DNA of 64,000 nucleotides from CAYQQQ01 sp964420125 (lineage in GTDB: Bacteria; Actinomycetota; Acidimicrobiia; Acidimicrobiales; Microtrichaceae): assembly GCA_964420125.1 (NCBI GenBank), contig CAYQQQ010000015.1, positions 28,338 through 92,337 on the forward strand, read 5' to 3'. The notes beneath the pieces were generated by a model. The model ran no database searches. It had not been told where the DNA came from and worked only from the letters and a program-made list of their open reading frames with translations. Every line of letters starts with the position of its first letter. Position 1 is the first letter of the stretch. Of the stretch, positions 37,811 through 46,358 are shown in pieces. The position numbers and the translations under genes were made by a program.

Positions 37811-39054
37811 GAGCCAACCACCGCACCGCTCCCCTGGAGCTGCTCGAGCGCATGACCGTGCGCGGCGACGCGCTGCCCAAGTTCCTGCACCACCTCGAGG
37901 AGGGCGAGCACACCTCGGAGGCGGTGGTGCTGGCCACCTGCAACCGCACCGAGGTGTACCTGGTGGCCGAACGGTTCCACGGGGCCTTCGGCGAGGTCCG
38001 CGACTTCTTCTCGGATCTCACCTACCTCCCCCCCGAGCACTTCGCCGACAGCCTGTACGTCCACTACGACGAGCAGGCGGTCGCCCACCTCTTCGAGGTC
38101 GCCGCCGGCCTCGACTCCGCCGTCCCCGGCGAGCACGAGATCCTCGGCCAGGTGCGCGCCGCGTGGGAGGTCGCCCGCTCGGAGGGCACCGCACGGCGTG
38201 GCCTCAACCTGCTGTTCCGCCATGCGCTCGAGGTGGGCAAGCGGGCCCGCACCGAGACCGGGATCGCCACCCACGTCACCTCGGTGTCCCAGGCGGCCGT
38301 GCTCATCGCCCGCGAGCGCCTGGGCGGCCTTGCGGGCCGCCGGGCCGTCGTGGCCGGTGCGGGGGCCATCGCCAAGGGGATGGTCTCGTTCCTGGGAGCG
38401 GAAGGCGTCGCCGAGGTCGTGGTGGCCAACCGCACCCCCCAGCGGGCCGAGGCCCATCTCGACGGCCTGGAGGTGCCCGCCCGAACCGTCGCGCTGTCGC
38501 GGCTGGTGGACGAGCTGGCTTCGGCGGACGTGGTGTTCGGGGCGACCGCCTCGCCCGAGGTGGTGCTGGAGCGCGCCGCGGTGTCCGAGGTGGTGGCCGG
38601 CCGCGATCGCCGGCTCCTCGCCATCGACGTCGCCGTCCCCCGGGACTTCGACCCCGAGCTGGCGTCGCTGGACGAGGTGGACCTGCTCGACATGCGGGCG
38701 GTGGCCGAGATCACCGAGGCCGGTCTCCAGCTCCGCCACCGCGAGGCCGAGGCCGTGCGACGCATCGTGGAGGAGGAGGTCCGCCGGTTCGTGGCGGCCG
38801 CCTCCGCCCGTGAGGTGGCGCCGCTCATCACGTCGCTGCACGAGCGCGCCGAGCAGGTGCGCACCGCGGAGCTGGAGCGCTTCGCCGCCAAGCTCGGGTG
38901 GCTGGAACCCGACGAGCGCGCCGCGGTCGACGCGCTCACACGGGGGATCCTCGCCAAGCTGCTGCACGACCCGACGGTGCGACTCAAGGACGCGGCGGGG
39001 TCGTCGCGGGGCGAGCGGCTGGCGACGAGCCTCGCCGAGCTGTTCGACCTCTGA
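37792..39054 (+). CDS. hemA: Glutamyl-tRNA reductase
   Basis: The 420-residue protein has the catalytic region VLATCNRTEVYLVAER (Cys nucleophile at about residue 50), SAVPGEHEILGQVRAAW, and the NADPH domain RAVVAGAGAIAKGMVSFLGA with VVVANRTPQRAE. The helical dimerisation tail ends the protein. It reduces glutamyl-tRNA(Glu) to glutamate-1-semialdehyde, the committed step of C5 heme synthesis. HemL downstream uses the product. The GTG start overlaps the previous gene by 19 bases. The gene lies in the rex operon, giving redox control. Confidence 0.96.
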   Translation: MSIVVVGANHRTAPLELLERMTVRGDALPKFLHHLEEGEHTSEAVVLATCNRTEVYLVAERFHGAFGEVRDFFSDLTYLPPEHFADSLYVHYDEQAVAHLFEVAAGLDSAVPGEHEILGQVRAAWEVARSEGTARRGLNLLFRHALEVGKRARTETGIATHVTSVSQAAVLIARERLGGLAGRRAVVAGAGAIAKGMVSFLGAEGVAEVVVANRTPQRAEAHLDGLEVPARTVALSRLVDELASADVVFGATASPEVVLERAAVSEVVAGRDRRLLAIDVAVPRDFDPELASLDEVDLLDMRAVAEITEAGLQLRHREAEAVRRIVEEEVRRFVAAASAREVAPLITSLHERAEQVRTAELERFAAKLGWLEPDERAAVDALTRGILAKLLHDPTVRLKDAAGSSRGERLATSLAELFDL

Positions 39055-39058
39055 GTCG

Positions 39059-39973
39059 GTGAAGCCCTCCCTGAGGATCGCCACCCGGAGCTCACCGCTG
39101 GCGCTGTGGCAGGCGGAGCACGTGGCCGGCCTGCTCGGCCAGGAGGTGCCCGGTCTCGAGGTGGAGCTGGTGAGCGTGAGCACCGAGGGCGACCGTCGCA
39201 CCGACCGTCCCCTCGCCGAGATCGGCGGCAAGGGCGTCTTCGCCAAGGAGGTCCAGGCGGCTGTGCTCGACGGTCGCGCGGAGCTGGCCGTGCACTCGGC
39301 CAAGGACCTCCCGGCCCAGACCCCCGACGGCCTGGTCATCGCCGCGGTGCCACCCCGGGGCGACGCACGCGACGCTCTCGTCGGACGCGCGCTGCGGGAG
39401 ATCCCCGAGGGTGGCCTGGTGGCCACGGGATCGGCACGTCGGCGGGTGCAGCTGGCAGCGCTGCGACCCGACCTCCGCTTCGTCGAGCTGCGGGGCAACA
39501 TGGCCACCCGGGTGGCGAAGGCCTCCGAGCTCGACGCCGTGGTGGTGGCGGCCGCGGCCATGGACCGTCTCGGTTGGACGGCGCAGGTGGCGGAGGTGCT
39601 GGAGGCGACCTCGGTGGTGCCGCAGGTCGGCCAGGGTGCGTTGGCGGTGGAGGCCGGCGCCGACGACCCGGCCACCTTGGAGCTGCTCGCGTCGCTCGAC
39701 CACGAGCGGAGCCGTCGGTGCGTGGCGGCCGAGCGGGCGTTCCTGGTGGAGCTCGGCGGCGACTGCACCCTGCCGGCGGGGGCCCATGCCGTGGTGCGCG
39801 TCGACGGCTCGCTGGAGATCACGGGGGTGCTGGGCGGTGAGGCCGGCGAGGCCTTGCGCCGGGAGGTGCGCCACGGGGACGACCCCGAGGTGCTGGGTCG
39901 GGGACTGGCCACGGCGCTGCGGGACGCCTCGCCGCCGGGAGGCCGTGCTGCCGGGGACGATGGCTCCCCCTAG
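39059..39973 (+). CDS. hemC: Porphobilinogen deaminase
   Basis: The 304-residue protein begins KPSLRIATRSSPLALWQAEH, with GGKGVFAKEVQAAVLDG, AVHSAKDLPAQ and ATGSARRRVQLAALRPDL. The dipyrromethane cofactor Cys is in LGGDCTLPAGAHAV. It polymerises four porphobilinogens to hydroxymethylbilane. The GTG start lies 4 bases after the hemA stop. The TAG stop (39971-39973) forms the first half of the next gene's -10 box. Confidence 0.96.
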   Translation: MKPSLRIATRSSPLALWQAEHVAGLLGQEVPGLEVELVSVSTEGDRRTDRPLAEIGGKGVFAKEVQAAVLDGRAELAVHSAKDLPAQTPDGLVIAAVPPRGDARDALVGRALREIPEGGLVATGSARRRVQLAALRPDLRFVELRGNMATRVAKASELDAVVVAAAAMDRLGWTAQVAEVLEATSVVPQVGQGALAVEAGADDPATLELLASLDHERSRRCVAAERAFLVELGGDCTLPAGAHAVVRVDGSLEITGVLGGEAGEALRREVRHGDDPEVLGRGLATALRDASPPGGRAAGDDGSP

Positions 39974-39976
39974 GCT
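39971..39976 (+). promoter_or_regulatory. -10 box TAGGCT built on the hemC stop codon
   Basis: The TAG stop of hemC is the first half of TAGGCT, followed by CGCGCC and the GTG start at 39983 (6 bases). The cobA-hemD gene may thus have its own leaderless promoter inside the operon. Confidence 0.5.
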
Positions 39977-39982
39977 CGCGCC

Positions 39983-41461
39983 GTGACCGTCTACCTCGTC
40001 GGCGCAGGACCGGGGGATCCCGGCCTGCTCACGGTTCGTGGCGCCGCGCTGCTGGGCCGGGCGGAGGTCGTGGTCCACGACCGGCTCACCGCCGCGGCCC
40101 TGCTCGAGCTCGCCGCACCCGACGCGCTGCGCATCGACGTCGGCAAGGACCCCCAGGGCACGTCGGTGCCCCAGGACCGCATCAACGAGCTGCTGGTGGA
40201 GCACGGGCGCGCCGGCCGCCTGGTGGTGCGCCTGAAGGGCGGTGATCCCTTCGTGTTCGCCCGAGGCGCCGAGGAGGCCCGGGCCCTGGCCGAGGCGGGG
40301 GTCGACTACGAGGTGGTGCCCGGCATCACCAGCGCCATCGCCGGGCCGGCCTACGCCGGCATCCCCGCGACCCTGCGCTACTCGTCCACCAGCGTCACGG
40401 TGGTCACCGGCCACGAGGACCCCTCCAAGGTGTCGCCCTCGGTGGACTGGGAGGCCATCGCCGCGGTGGGGGGCACCATCGTGGTGCTCATGGGTGTGGG
40501 GCGATGGTCGGCCATCGCCGAACGTCTGCAGGCGGGTGGGCTCTCGCCCGACACCCCGGCGGCTGCGGTCCACTGGGCCACCACCTCCCGACAGGCCACC
40601 GTGCGGGCGACCCTGGCGACCCTCGGCGAGCAGCCCCTGCGGGCACCGTCGGTGATCGTGGTGGGTGAGGTCGCCCGCGAGTCCCTCGACTGGTTCGAGG
40701 GCCGACCGCTGTTCGGCGTGCGCGTCGTGGTGACCAGAGCGCGAGCCCAGGCGGGCGAGCTGAGCACGCGGTTGCGCGATCGGGGGGCGGAGGTGCTCGA
40801 GGTCCCCTCCATCGAGATCGTGGATCCCCCCGACGGCGGGGCCGGCCTCGACGCGGCCTTGGCGGCGGTGCACGAGTACGACTGGCTGGTGCTCACCTCG
40901 GCCAACGGGGCGGCGCGGGTGTGCGCACGCCTGCGTGACGGTCGCGACCTCGCCGCGGTGCGTCTGGCCACCATCGGTCCGGGCACCGCGGCGGAGCTGC
41001 GTCGCCACCACCTCGTGGCCGACCTCGTGCCGCCGCGCTACGTCGCCGAGTCGCTGCTGGAGGCCTTCCCCGATCCCCCGCCGGACCGTGCCGGCCGTGT
41101 GCTGCTGGCACGCGCAGAGACCGCCCGCGAGGTGCTCCCCGAGGGCCTCCGAGCCCGCGGGTGGCAGGTCGACGTGGTGCCGGCCTACTCCACGGTGCCG
41201 GCGCCGCTCGGCGATCGTTCGCGCGACGCCCTGGCCGACGCGCACGTGGTGTGCTTCACGTCGGCCTCCACGGTCGAGAGCTTCGTCGCCGCCTTCGGCG
41301 CCGACGCCGCGCCGCCCCTCGTGGCAGCCATCGGCCCGATCACCGCCGCGGCCGCGCGGGAGGCCGGCCTCAGCGTGGCGGTGGAGGCCGTCGAGCACAC
41401 CCTCGACGGCCTGGTCGACGCGCTGGTGGAGCACCTGGAGTCGTCGGGGTCGCTGCGGTGA
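39983..41461 (+). CDS. hemD: Uroporphyrinogen-III methyltransferase / uroporphyrinogen-III synthase fusion (CobA-HemD)
   Basis: The 492-residue protein has two domains. Residues 1-240 are a SAM-dependent uroporphyrinogen III C-methyltransferase (TVYLVGAGPGDPGLLTVRGA, VVRLKGGDPFVFARGAEEA, VPGITSAIAGPAYAGIPAT). Residues about 245-490 are uroporphyrinogen-III synthase (RVVVTRARAQAGELSTRLRD, WLVLTSANGAARV, CFTSASTVESFVAAFG). It closes hydroxymethylbilane to uroporphyrinogen III and methylates part of it toward siroheme or cobalamin. The fusion is common in actinobacteria. Its end overlaps the HAD gene (GTGA). Confidence 0.94.
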   Translation: MTVYLVGAGPGDPGLLTVRGAALLGRAEVVVHDRLTAAALLELAAPDALRIDVGKDPQGTSVPQDRINELLVEHGRAGRLVVRLKGGDPFVFARGAEEARALAEAGVDYEVVPGITSAIAGPAYAGIPATLRYSSTSVTVVTGHEDPSKVSPSVDWEAIAAVGGTIVVLMGVGRWSAIAERLQAGGLSPDTPAAAVHWATTSRQATVRATLATLGEQPLRAPSVIVVGEVARESLDWFEGRPLFGVRVVVTRARAQAGELSTRLRDRGAEVLEVPSIEIVDPPDGGAGLDAALAAVHEYDWLVLTSANGAARVCARLRDGRDLAAVRLATIGPGTAAELRRHHLVADLVPPRYVAESLLEAFPDPPPDRAGRVLLARAETAREVLPEGLRARGWQVDVVPAYSTVPAPLGDRSRDALADAHVVCFTSASTVESFVAAFGADAAPPLVAAIGPITAAAAREAGLSVAVEAVEHTLDGLVDALVEHLESSGSLR

Positions 41462-42132
41462 GCACGTCTCGGCCTGCGGCGGTGGTGTTCGACTTCGACG
41501 GCCTGGTGCTCGACACGGAGCAGACCACCTACGACACGGTCAACGAGGTGTTCGTGGCCCACGGCGAGGAGCTCTCCCTGGAGCTGTGGACGAGCTTCAT
41601 CGGCACCACCGACCACCCGCACTGGACCGATCTGCTCGAGGCGCAGCTGGGCCGCCCCTTCGATCGCGACACCTGGCAGGCCCGCCGCGCCGAGACCGGT
41701 CTGGCCCGGGCGATGTCCCTGGAGCTGCTCCCTGGCGTGGGATCGCTCATGGAGGAGCTGCACGGCGCCGGGGTGTCGATGGCTGTCGCCTCGTCGTCGT
41801 CTGCGGACTGGGTGCACGGCCACCTCCGCCATCGCGAGCTCGATCACCTGATGGGTGCGGTGTGCACCGGCGACGAGGTGGCGCGCACCAAGCCGGATCC
41901 CGCGCTGTACCGGCTGGCGTGCGAGCGGCTGGGTGTGGTTCCGTCGACGGCGGTGGCCATCGAGGACTCCCTGCACGGCATCGAGGCGGCGAAGACGGCC
42001 GGCATGGTGGCGGTGGCGGTCCCCGGCCACATGACCGCCCACCTCGACTACTCGGCGGCCGACCTGGTGGTGGACAGCTGCGAGGCGCTCGACCTCGCCC
42101 GCCTGGGCGCCCTGGTGCAGGGCGGCTCGTAG
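41458..42132 (+). CDS. HAD-superfamily phosphatase (beta-phosphoglucomutase-like)
   Basis: The 224-residue protein has HAD motif I VVFDFDGLVLDTEQ (nucleophile and acid Asp), motif II VASSSSADW, motif III KPDPALYRLACERLG and motif IV AIEDSLHGIEAAKTAGM. The cap between motifs I and II is helical (subclass I). The substrate is a phosphorylated metabolite that cannot be named. It overlaps the hemD stop and lies inside the hem cluster, where it could remove a phosphorylated by-product, but no heme role is established. Its TAG stop forms part of the hemB -10. Confidence 0.88.
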   Translation: MSTSRPAAVVFDFDGLVLDTEQTTYDTVNEVFVAHGEELSLELWTSFIGTTDHPHWTDLLEAQLGRPFDRDTWQARRAETGLARAMSLELLPGVGSLMEELHGAGVSMAVASSSSADWVHGHLRHRELDHLMGAVCTGDEVARTKPDPALYRLACERLGVVPSTAVAIEDSLHGIEAAKTAGMVAVAVPGHMTAHLDYSAADLVVDSCEALDLARLGALVQGGS

Positions 42133-42135
42133 GAT
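42130..42135 (+). promoter_or_regulatory. -10 box TAGGAT built on the HAD gene stop codon
   Basis: TAGGAT begins with the HAD stop TAG and is followed by GGCGCG and the hemB GTG at 42142, a 6-base leaderless spacing. Confidence 0.5.
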
Positions 42136-42141
42136 GGCGCG

Positions 42142-43122
42142 GTGAGCTTCCCCGTGCAGCGCCTCCGGCGCCTCCGACGCACCTCCGCGCTGCGACGCCT
42201 GGTTGCGGAGACCCGCCTCGGCGTCGACGACCTGGTCGCCCCGCTGTTCGTGCGCGAGGGCATCGCCGAGCCCTGCCCCATCGCCTCGCTGCCGGGCGTG
42301 GTGCAGCACACCCGCGAGTCGCTGCGACGCGAGGTCGCGGAGCTGGCCGCCCTGGGGGTGCCGGCGGTGATCCTGTTCGGGGTGCCCGAGGCCAAGGACG
42401 CCGAGGGCTCCGGCGCCTGGGATCCGGAGGGGATCGTGCAGCTGGCACTGGGCGACCTGCGCAGCGAGGTGGGCGACGACGTGGTCCTCATGGCCGACCT
42501 CTGCCTCGACGAGTACACCGACCACGGGCACTGCGGGGTGCTCACCCCCGGCGGAGAGGTGGACAACGACACCACGCTCGACCTCTACGCCCGGGTGGCG
42601 ATGGCCCAGGCGGAGGCAGGCGTCGACGTGTGCGCGCCCTCGGGGATGATGGACGGCCAGGTGAGCGCCATCCGCACCGCGCTCGACGACGCCGGTGCCC
42701 AGCACGTGGCGGTCCTCGCCTATGCCGCCAAGTACGCCTCCGCGCTCTACGGCCCCTTCCGCGACGCCGTCGACGTGGAGATCGCCGGCGGTGGTGACCG
42801 CAAGGGCTACCAGCAGGACTGGCGCAACGCCCGCGAGGCCCTCCAGGAGCTGCGTGCCGACGTGGAGGAGGGCGCCGACATGGTGATGGTGAAGCCGGCG
42901 CTCACCTACCTCGACATCGTGGCCGCGGCCCGTGCCGAGCTGGACGTCCCACTGGCGGCGTACCACGTGTCCGGGGAGTACGCCATGGTGCACGCCGCAG
43001 CGGCTCGGGGCTGGGTCGACCTCGACGCGGTGGCGCTCGAGCAGGTCGGTGCCGTCCGGCGTGCCGGGGCCGACTTCGTGCTCACCTACTTCGCCCGGCG
43101 CCTCGCCGAGCTGCTGGGCTGA
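42142..43122 (+). CDS. hemB: Delta-aminolevulinic acid dehydratase
   Basis: The 326-residue protein has the metal-binding region LMADLCLDEYTDHGHCGVLT, the catalytic lysines in LAYAAKYASALYGPFRDA and VMVKPALTYLDIV, and GDRKGYQQD. Two molecules of aminolevulinate condense to porphobilinogen. Of the three zinc cysteines in the E. coli enzyme, the middle one is Asp here, a variant I recall as common in actinobacteria. The start is the GTG 6 bases after the -10. Only hemA, B, C, D and L are in the window; later heme genes are elsewhere. Confidence 0.96.
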   Translation: MSFPVQRLRRLRRTSALRRLVAETRLGVDDLVAPLFVREGIAEPCPIASLPGVVQHTRESLRREVAELAALGVPAVILFGVPEAKDAEGSGAWDPEGIVQLALGDLRSEVGDDVVLMADLCLDEYTDHGHCGVLTPGGEVDNDTTLDLYARVAMAQAEAGVDVCAPSGMMDGQVSAIRTALDDAGAQHVAVLAYAAKYASALYGPFRDAVDVEIAGGGDRKGYQQDWRNAREALQELRADVEEGADMVMVKPALTYLDIVAAARAELDVPLAAYHVSGEYAMVHAAAARGWVDLDAVALEQVGAVRRAGADFVLTYFARRLAELLG

Positions 43123-43134
43123 GGGCGCGGCGAC

Positions 43135-43731
43135 GTGGCCGAGCCGCGACCCGCTGCGGGACCTCCACCCGGTCGTCCGGATCCGGCCGGCGACGACGTC
43201 GTTGCCGACACCCGTGACTGGACCTGGGTGCTCGACCGCCCGTGCCCGGAGTGCGGACTGGACGTGCGCACGATCGAACGGGAGCAGGTGGCCGACGTGC
43301 TGCGCTCCAACGCCATGGCGTGGGCGGACCTGTTGGACGCCGACCCCGACGAGCTGCGCTCCCGACCCCGGCCCGGCCGGTGGTCCACCTTGGAGTACGC
43401 CTGCCACGTGCGCGACGTCTATCGGCTCTTCGACTCGCGCCTGGTGCTGATGCTCGAGCAGGACGATCCCCGCTACCCCAACTGGGACCAGGACGCGACG
43501 GCCGTGGCGGCGGACTACCGCCGCCAGGACCCGCAGGTGGTGCTCCGGGAGCTGCTGGCTGCGGCCGACCAGCTGGCCGACCGCTTCGACGAGGTCGCCG
43601 GTGCCTCATGGGCGCGCACCGGCACCCGCAGCGACGGTGCCCGGTTCACCGTGGAGAGCTTCGCCCGCTACTTCATCCACGATCCCGTGCACCACATCTG
43701 GGACGTCACCGGCGCGCAGGAGGAACCGTGA
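43135..43731 (+). CDS. DinB-like / maleylpyruvate isomerase-type metal-binding protein
   Basis: The 198-residue protein has a Pro-rich start, a CPECGLD pair at about residue 37-40, then the DinB four-helix layout: VADVLRSNAMAWADLLD, WSTLEYACHVRDVYRLFDSR and FARYFIHDPVHHIWDVTGA. The three histidine positions (CHVRD, HDPVHH) suggest a divalent metal site. DinB-fold proteins often act as mycothiol- or bacillithiol-dependent enzymes; with mshA in the same genome that is plausible but unproven. The GTG start lies 12 bases after hemB, and the end overlaps hemL. Confidence 0.75.
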   Translation: MAEPRPAAGPPPGRPDPAGDDVVADTRDWTWVLDRPCPECGLDVRTIEREQVADVLRSNAMAWADLLDADPDELRSRPRPGRWSTLEYACHVRDVYRLFDSRLVLMLEQDDPRYPNWDQDATAVAADYRRQDPQVVLRELLAAADQLADRFDEVAGASWARTGTRSDGARFTVESFARYFIHDPVHHIWDVTGAQEEP

Positions 43732-45026
43732 GCACCACCAACGAGTCGTTGTACGAGCGAGGGCTGGCGCACATCCCGGGCGGGGTGAACTCACCGGTGC
43801 GCGCCTTCCGCTCCGTGGGGGGCGTCCCGTACTTCGTGGCCCGTGCCGAAGGTGCACGGGTCTGGGACGTGGAGGGCAGGGAGCTCGTCGACTACGTGCA
43901 GTCCTATGGCGCCTCCATCCTCGGCCACGCCCACCCGAAGGTGGTGGGCGCCATCCGCGAGGCAGCCGGGCGGGGCACCACCTACGGAGCCCCCACCGAG
44001 GGCGAGGTCCGCCTCGCCGAGGAGCTGTGCGCCCGGGTGCCCGGCCTCGAGCAGGTGCGACTGGTGTCCTCCGGCACGGAGGCGGCCATGTCGGCGGTCC
44101 GCCTGGCCCGCGGGGCCACCGGACGGGACCGCATCGTGAAGTTCGCCGGCAACTACCACGGCCACAGCGACGCCCTCCTGGCCGCCGCCGGCAGCGGCGT
44201 GGCCGAAGGGGCGCTGGTCGATGCCACCGCGCCCGACTCCGCCGGGGTGACCGCCGGTGCGGTGGCCGACACCTGGGTGCGCCCCTACAACGTCGTGCCG
44301 GAGCTCGACGAGACCGTCGCCGTGGTGTGCGTGGAGCCGGTGGCCGCCAACATGGGTCTGGTGGCACCGGCACCGGGGTTCCTGGAGGGACTGCGGGCCG
44401 AGTGCGACCGGGTCGGGGCGCTGCTGCTCTTCGACGAGGTGATCACCGGGTTCCGGCTCGGTGTCGGCGGGGCCACCCAGCGCTGCGGGGTCACACCCGA
44501 TGTGTGGTGCTTCGGCAAGGTGATCGGCGGCGGACTTCCGATGGGTGCCTTCGGCGCCTCCGCGGCGCTGATGGCGGAGCTGGCGCCGCTCGGACCCGTG
44601 TACCAGGCGGGCACGTTGTCGGGTAACCCGCTGGCCACCGCCGCAGGCCTGGCGGTGCTGGGCGACCTGGATGCCGGTGCCTACGAGGCGCTGGAGTTCT
44701 TCGCCACCCGGCTCGCCGACGGTCTGCGGGAGGTGCTCGCCGCCGCGGGCGTCCCGGCCCGGGTGCCGCAGGTGGGGCCGTTGGTGGGGATCTTCTTCGG
44801 CGGCGGCGACGAGCCGGCGGACTTCGACGCCGCGGCGGCGTCGGTGGCGCTCGGGCGGTACCCCGCCTTCTTCCACGGCATGCTCGAGCGCGGGGTGGCC
44901 TTCGCCCCCGGACCCTACGAGGTGCTGTTCCCTTCGCTGGCCCACGGGGAGGCGGAGCTGGGTGCCACCCTCGAGGCAGCCGGCGAGGTGGCCGCCGCCA
45001 TGGGCGGTGCGCCACCCGCGGCGTAG
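43728..45026 (+). CDS. hemL: Glutamate-1-semialdehyde 2,1-aminomutase
   Basis: The 432-residue PLP enzyme starts with YERGLAHIPGGVNSPVRAFR and has LVSSGTEAAMSAVRLARGAT, FAGNYHGHSDALL, LLFDEVITGFR and the PLP lysine in VWCFGKVIGGGLPMGAFG. It converts glutamate-1-semialdehyde to 5-aminolevulinate, closing the C5 route begun by hemA. AGGAGGAA precedes the GTG, which overlaps the DinB-type stop (GTGA). The TAG stop is shared with the next promoter. Confidence 0.96.
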   Translation: MSTTNESLYERGLAHIPGGVNSPVRAFRSVGGVPYFVARAEGARVWDVEGRELVDYVQSYGASILGHAHPKVVGAIREAAGRGTTYGAPTEGEVRLAEELCARVPGLEQVRLVSSGTEAAMSAVRLARGATGRDRIVKFAGNYHGHSDALLAAAGSGVAEGALVDATAPDSAGVTAGAVADTWVRPYNVVPELDETVAVVCVEPVAANMGLVAPAPGFLEGLRAECDRVGALLLFDEVITGFRLGVGGATQRCGVTPDVWCFGKVIGGGLPMGAFGASAALMAELAPLGPVYQAGTLSGNPLATAAGLAVLGDLDAGAYEALEFFATRLADGLREVLAAAGVPARVPQVGPLVGIFFGGGDEPADFDAAAASVALGRYPAFFHGMLERGVAFAPGPYEVLFPSLAHGEAELGATLEAAGEVAAAMGGAPPAA

Positions 45027-45029
45027 CCT
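45024..45029 (+). promoter_or_regulatory. -10 box TAGCCT built on the hemL stop codon
   Basis: TAGCCT starts with the hemL stop. The GTG at 45037 is 7 bases downstream; the GTG at 45034 is 4 bases away and is less likely. Confidence 0.5.
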
Positions 45030-45036
45030 CGACGTG

Positions 45037-45840
45037 GTGTCGCTCTTCTCGGGATCCGGCCGCCTCGACCGTGACGCTGCCGAACGCGTCCTGCGTCGTG
45101 CCGTAGAGCTCGACGACTCGCCCCGAGATCCCGGCGAAGAGGTGTCGGTGGAGGCGCTGCTGGAGGCCGCCGCCGATCTGGGCATGGACCCCTCCACCGT
45201 GCACCGCGCCGTGGCGGAGGAGCAGGCAGGGCTGCTCGATCCCCGCACCTCTGCGCTCGACCGGCTGGCAGGCCCGCAGGCGGTGTCCGCCTCACGGGTG
45301 GTGGGCAGCCCGCTGGGGGAAGCGATGGGGCTGGTCGACGAGTGGCTCCGGCGGGCGTGGGCCTTCCGTCGGGTGCGCGGCACGGACACCGACGTCCTCT
45401 ACCGCCGTCGCACCGACCCCGTCGCCGCGATGCAGCGGGCGACCCGCTCGGTGACGGGCAAGGAGAACGCCGACAAGGTCCGTCAGCTGCGGGTGATGGG
45501 CCACGCCGTCGATCCGCACCGCACCCTGGTGGCGGTGGTGGTCGACCTCCAGACGTCGCGCACCGCGGTGCAGGTGGGAGGCGCCTCGGTCGGCGGTGCC
45601 GGCGTGGTGGTCTCGGCCGCCACCGCGTTGGCGAACACCCCGTGGCTGTGGCTGGGGGTGCCGGCCTCTGCCGCCGCGGGTCTGGGTGTGATGGCCACCC
45701 GGCGGGCGTGGACCCATGGCATCGACGACGAGCTCGAGGGCCTGCTCGACAAGGTCGCGTCCGGCCGCCCACCCGAGGCGATGCTCGGCGAGCTCACCGG
45801 TCGCCTGCTCGGGGACCTCGGTCGCCGCCAGTCGCGCTGA
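45037..45840 (+). CDS. Membrane protein of unknown function with helical N-terminal domain
   Basis: The 267-residue protein has an N-terminal helical region (LDRDAAERVLRRAVELDD, VSVEALLEAAADLGMDPSTV) that resembles short regulatory helices in other actinobacterial membrane proteins. A basic middle part follows (WAFRRVRGTDTDVLYRRR), then a pair of membrane helices at about 185-225 (GGAGVVVSAATALANTPWLW, LGVPASAAAGLGVMATRRAW) and a helical tail. No family was recognised. It has its own promoter after hemL. Confidence 0.65.
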   Translation: MSLFSGSGRLDRDAAERVLRRAVELDDSPRDPGEEVSVEALLEAAADLGMDPSTVHRAVAEEQAGLLDPRTSALDRLAGPQAVSASRVVGSPLGEAMGLVDEWLRRAWAFRRVRGTDTDVLYRRRTDPVAAMQRATRSVTGKENADKVRQLRVMGHAVDPHRTLVAVVVDLQTSRTAVQVGGASVGGAGVVVSAATALANTPWLWLGVPASAAAGLGVMATRRAWTHGIDDELEGLLDKVASGRPPEAMLGELTGRLLGDLGRRQSR

Positions 45841-45878
45841 GCCCCACCTGCGCGCCCGCGCTCGGGGTTCCGCAGCGT

Positions 45879-46358
45879 TCAGGTCGCAGGGGTGATCACG
45901 GCGCGCACCCGAACGGAGCCGTCCTCTTCCACCAGCTCGACCGCACGGTGCACCCCTGCGTGGCGGTCGGAGACCCCACGGATCGGCTCGCTCGGGTTGA
46001 GGTCCCACAGCGGCGAGGCGTGGGTGATCACCCGCTCGCCCTCCACCGGTGCCGCCAGGCCCGATGCCGCGAGGAACGCGGCTTCCTCCGCCGGGGGCAC
46101 GATGGCGGTGATGTCCAGCTGCGAGCCGTCCTCCAGCTGGGCGGAGAGGAACTCCGAGGCCGAGTCCGGGAAGTCGAGGCCGCTCAGCTCCTCCACCGAG
46201 GCCTGGGAGGAGTCCTCCAGCTGGAGCGGGGCATCCGCCGCCGCAGGTTCGTCGCCACGGGTCGAACCGTCCCCGTCGTCGGTGACGATGAGCCAGAGGG
46301 CGACGCCGGCGAGCACGACGGCGGCGACGGGCACCAGCCAGCGCCACCGGCCGCTCAC
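45879..46358 (-). CDS. Small membrane-anchored extracytoplasmic protein
   Basis: The 159-residue protein has an N-terminal membrane helix (WRWLVPVAAVVLAGVALWLI), an acidic linker, and a small outer domain of about 90 residues (FPDSASEFLSAQLEDGSQLD, WDLNPSEPIRGVSDRHAGVH). The GTG overlaps the stop of the flavoprotein gene (GTGA), so the two are coupled. No family was recognised. Confidence 0.65.
   Translation of the reverse strand: MSGRWRWLVPVAAVVLAGVALWLIVTDDGDGSTRGDEPAAADAPLQLEDSSQASVEELSGLDFPDSASEFLSAQLEDGSQLDITAIVPPAEEAAFLAASGLAAPVEGERVITHASPLWDLNPSEPIRGVSDRHAGVHRAVELVEEDGSVRVRAVITPAT

Noticed and set aside
37009..39912. A 967-codon minus-strand frame across hemA and hemC
   Set aside because: Antisense to clear heme genes, with Ser/Arg-rich low-complexity sequence. 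It is a shadow of GC-rich third positions.
42490..42540. HemB metal site with one Cys replaced by Asp as an anomaly
   Set aside because: This variant (CLDEYTDHGHCG) is, to my knowledge, common in actinobacterial HemB, so it is noted in the gene entry only.
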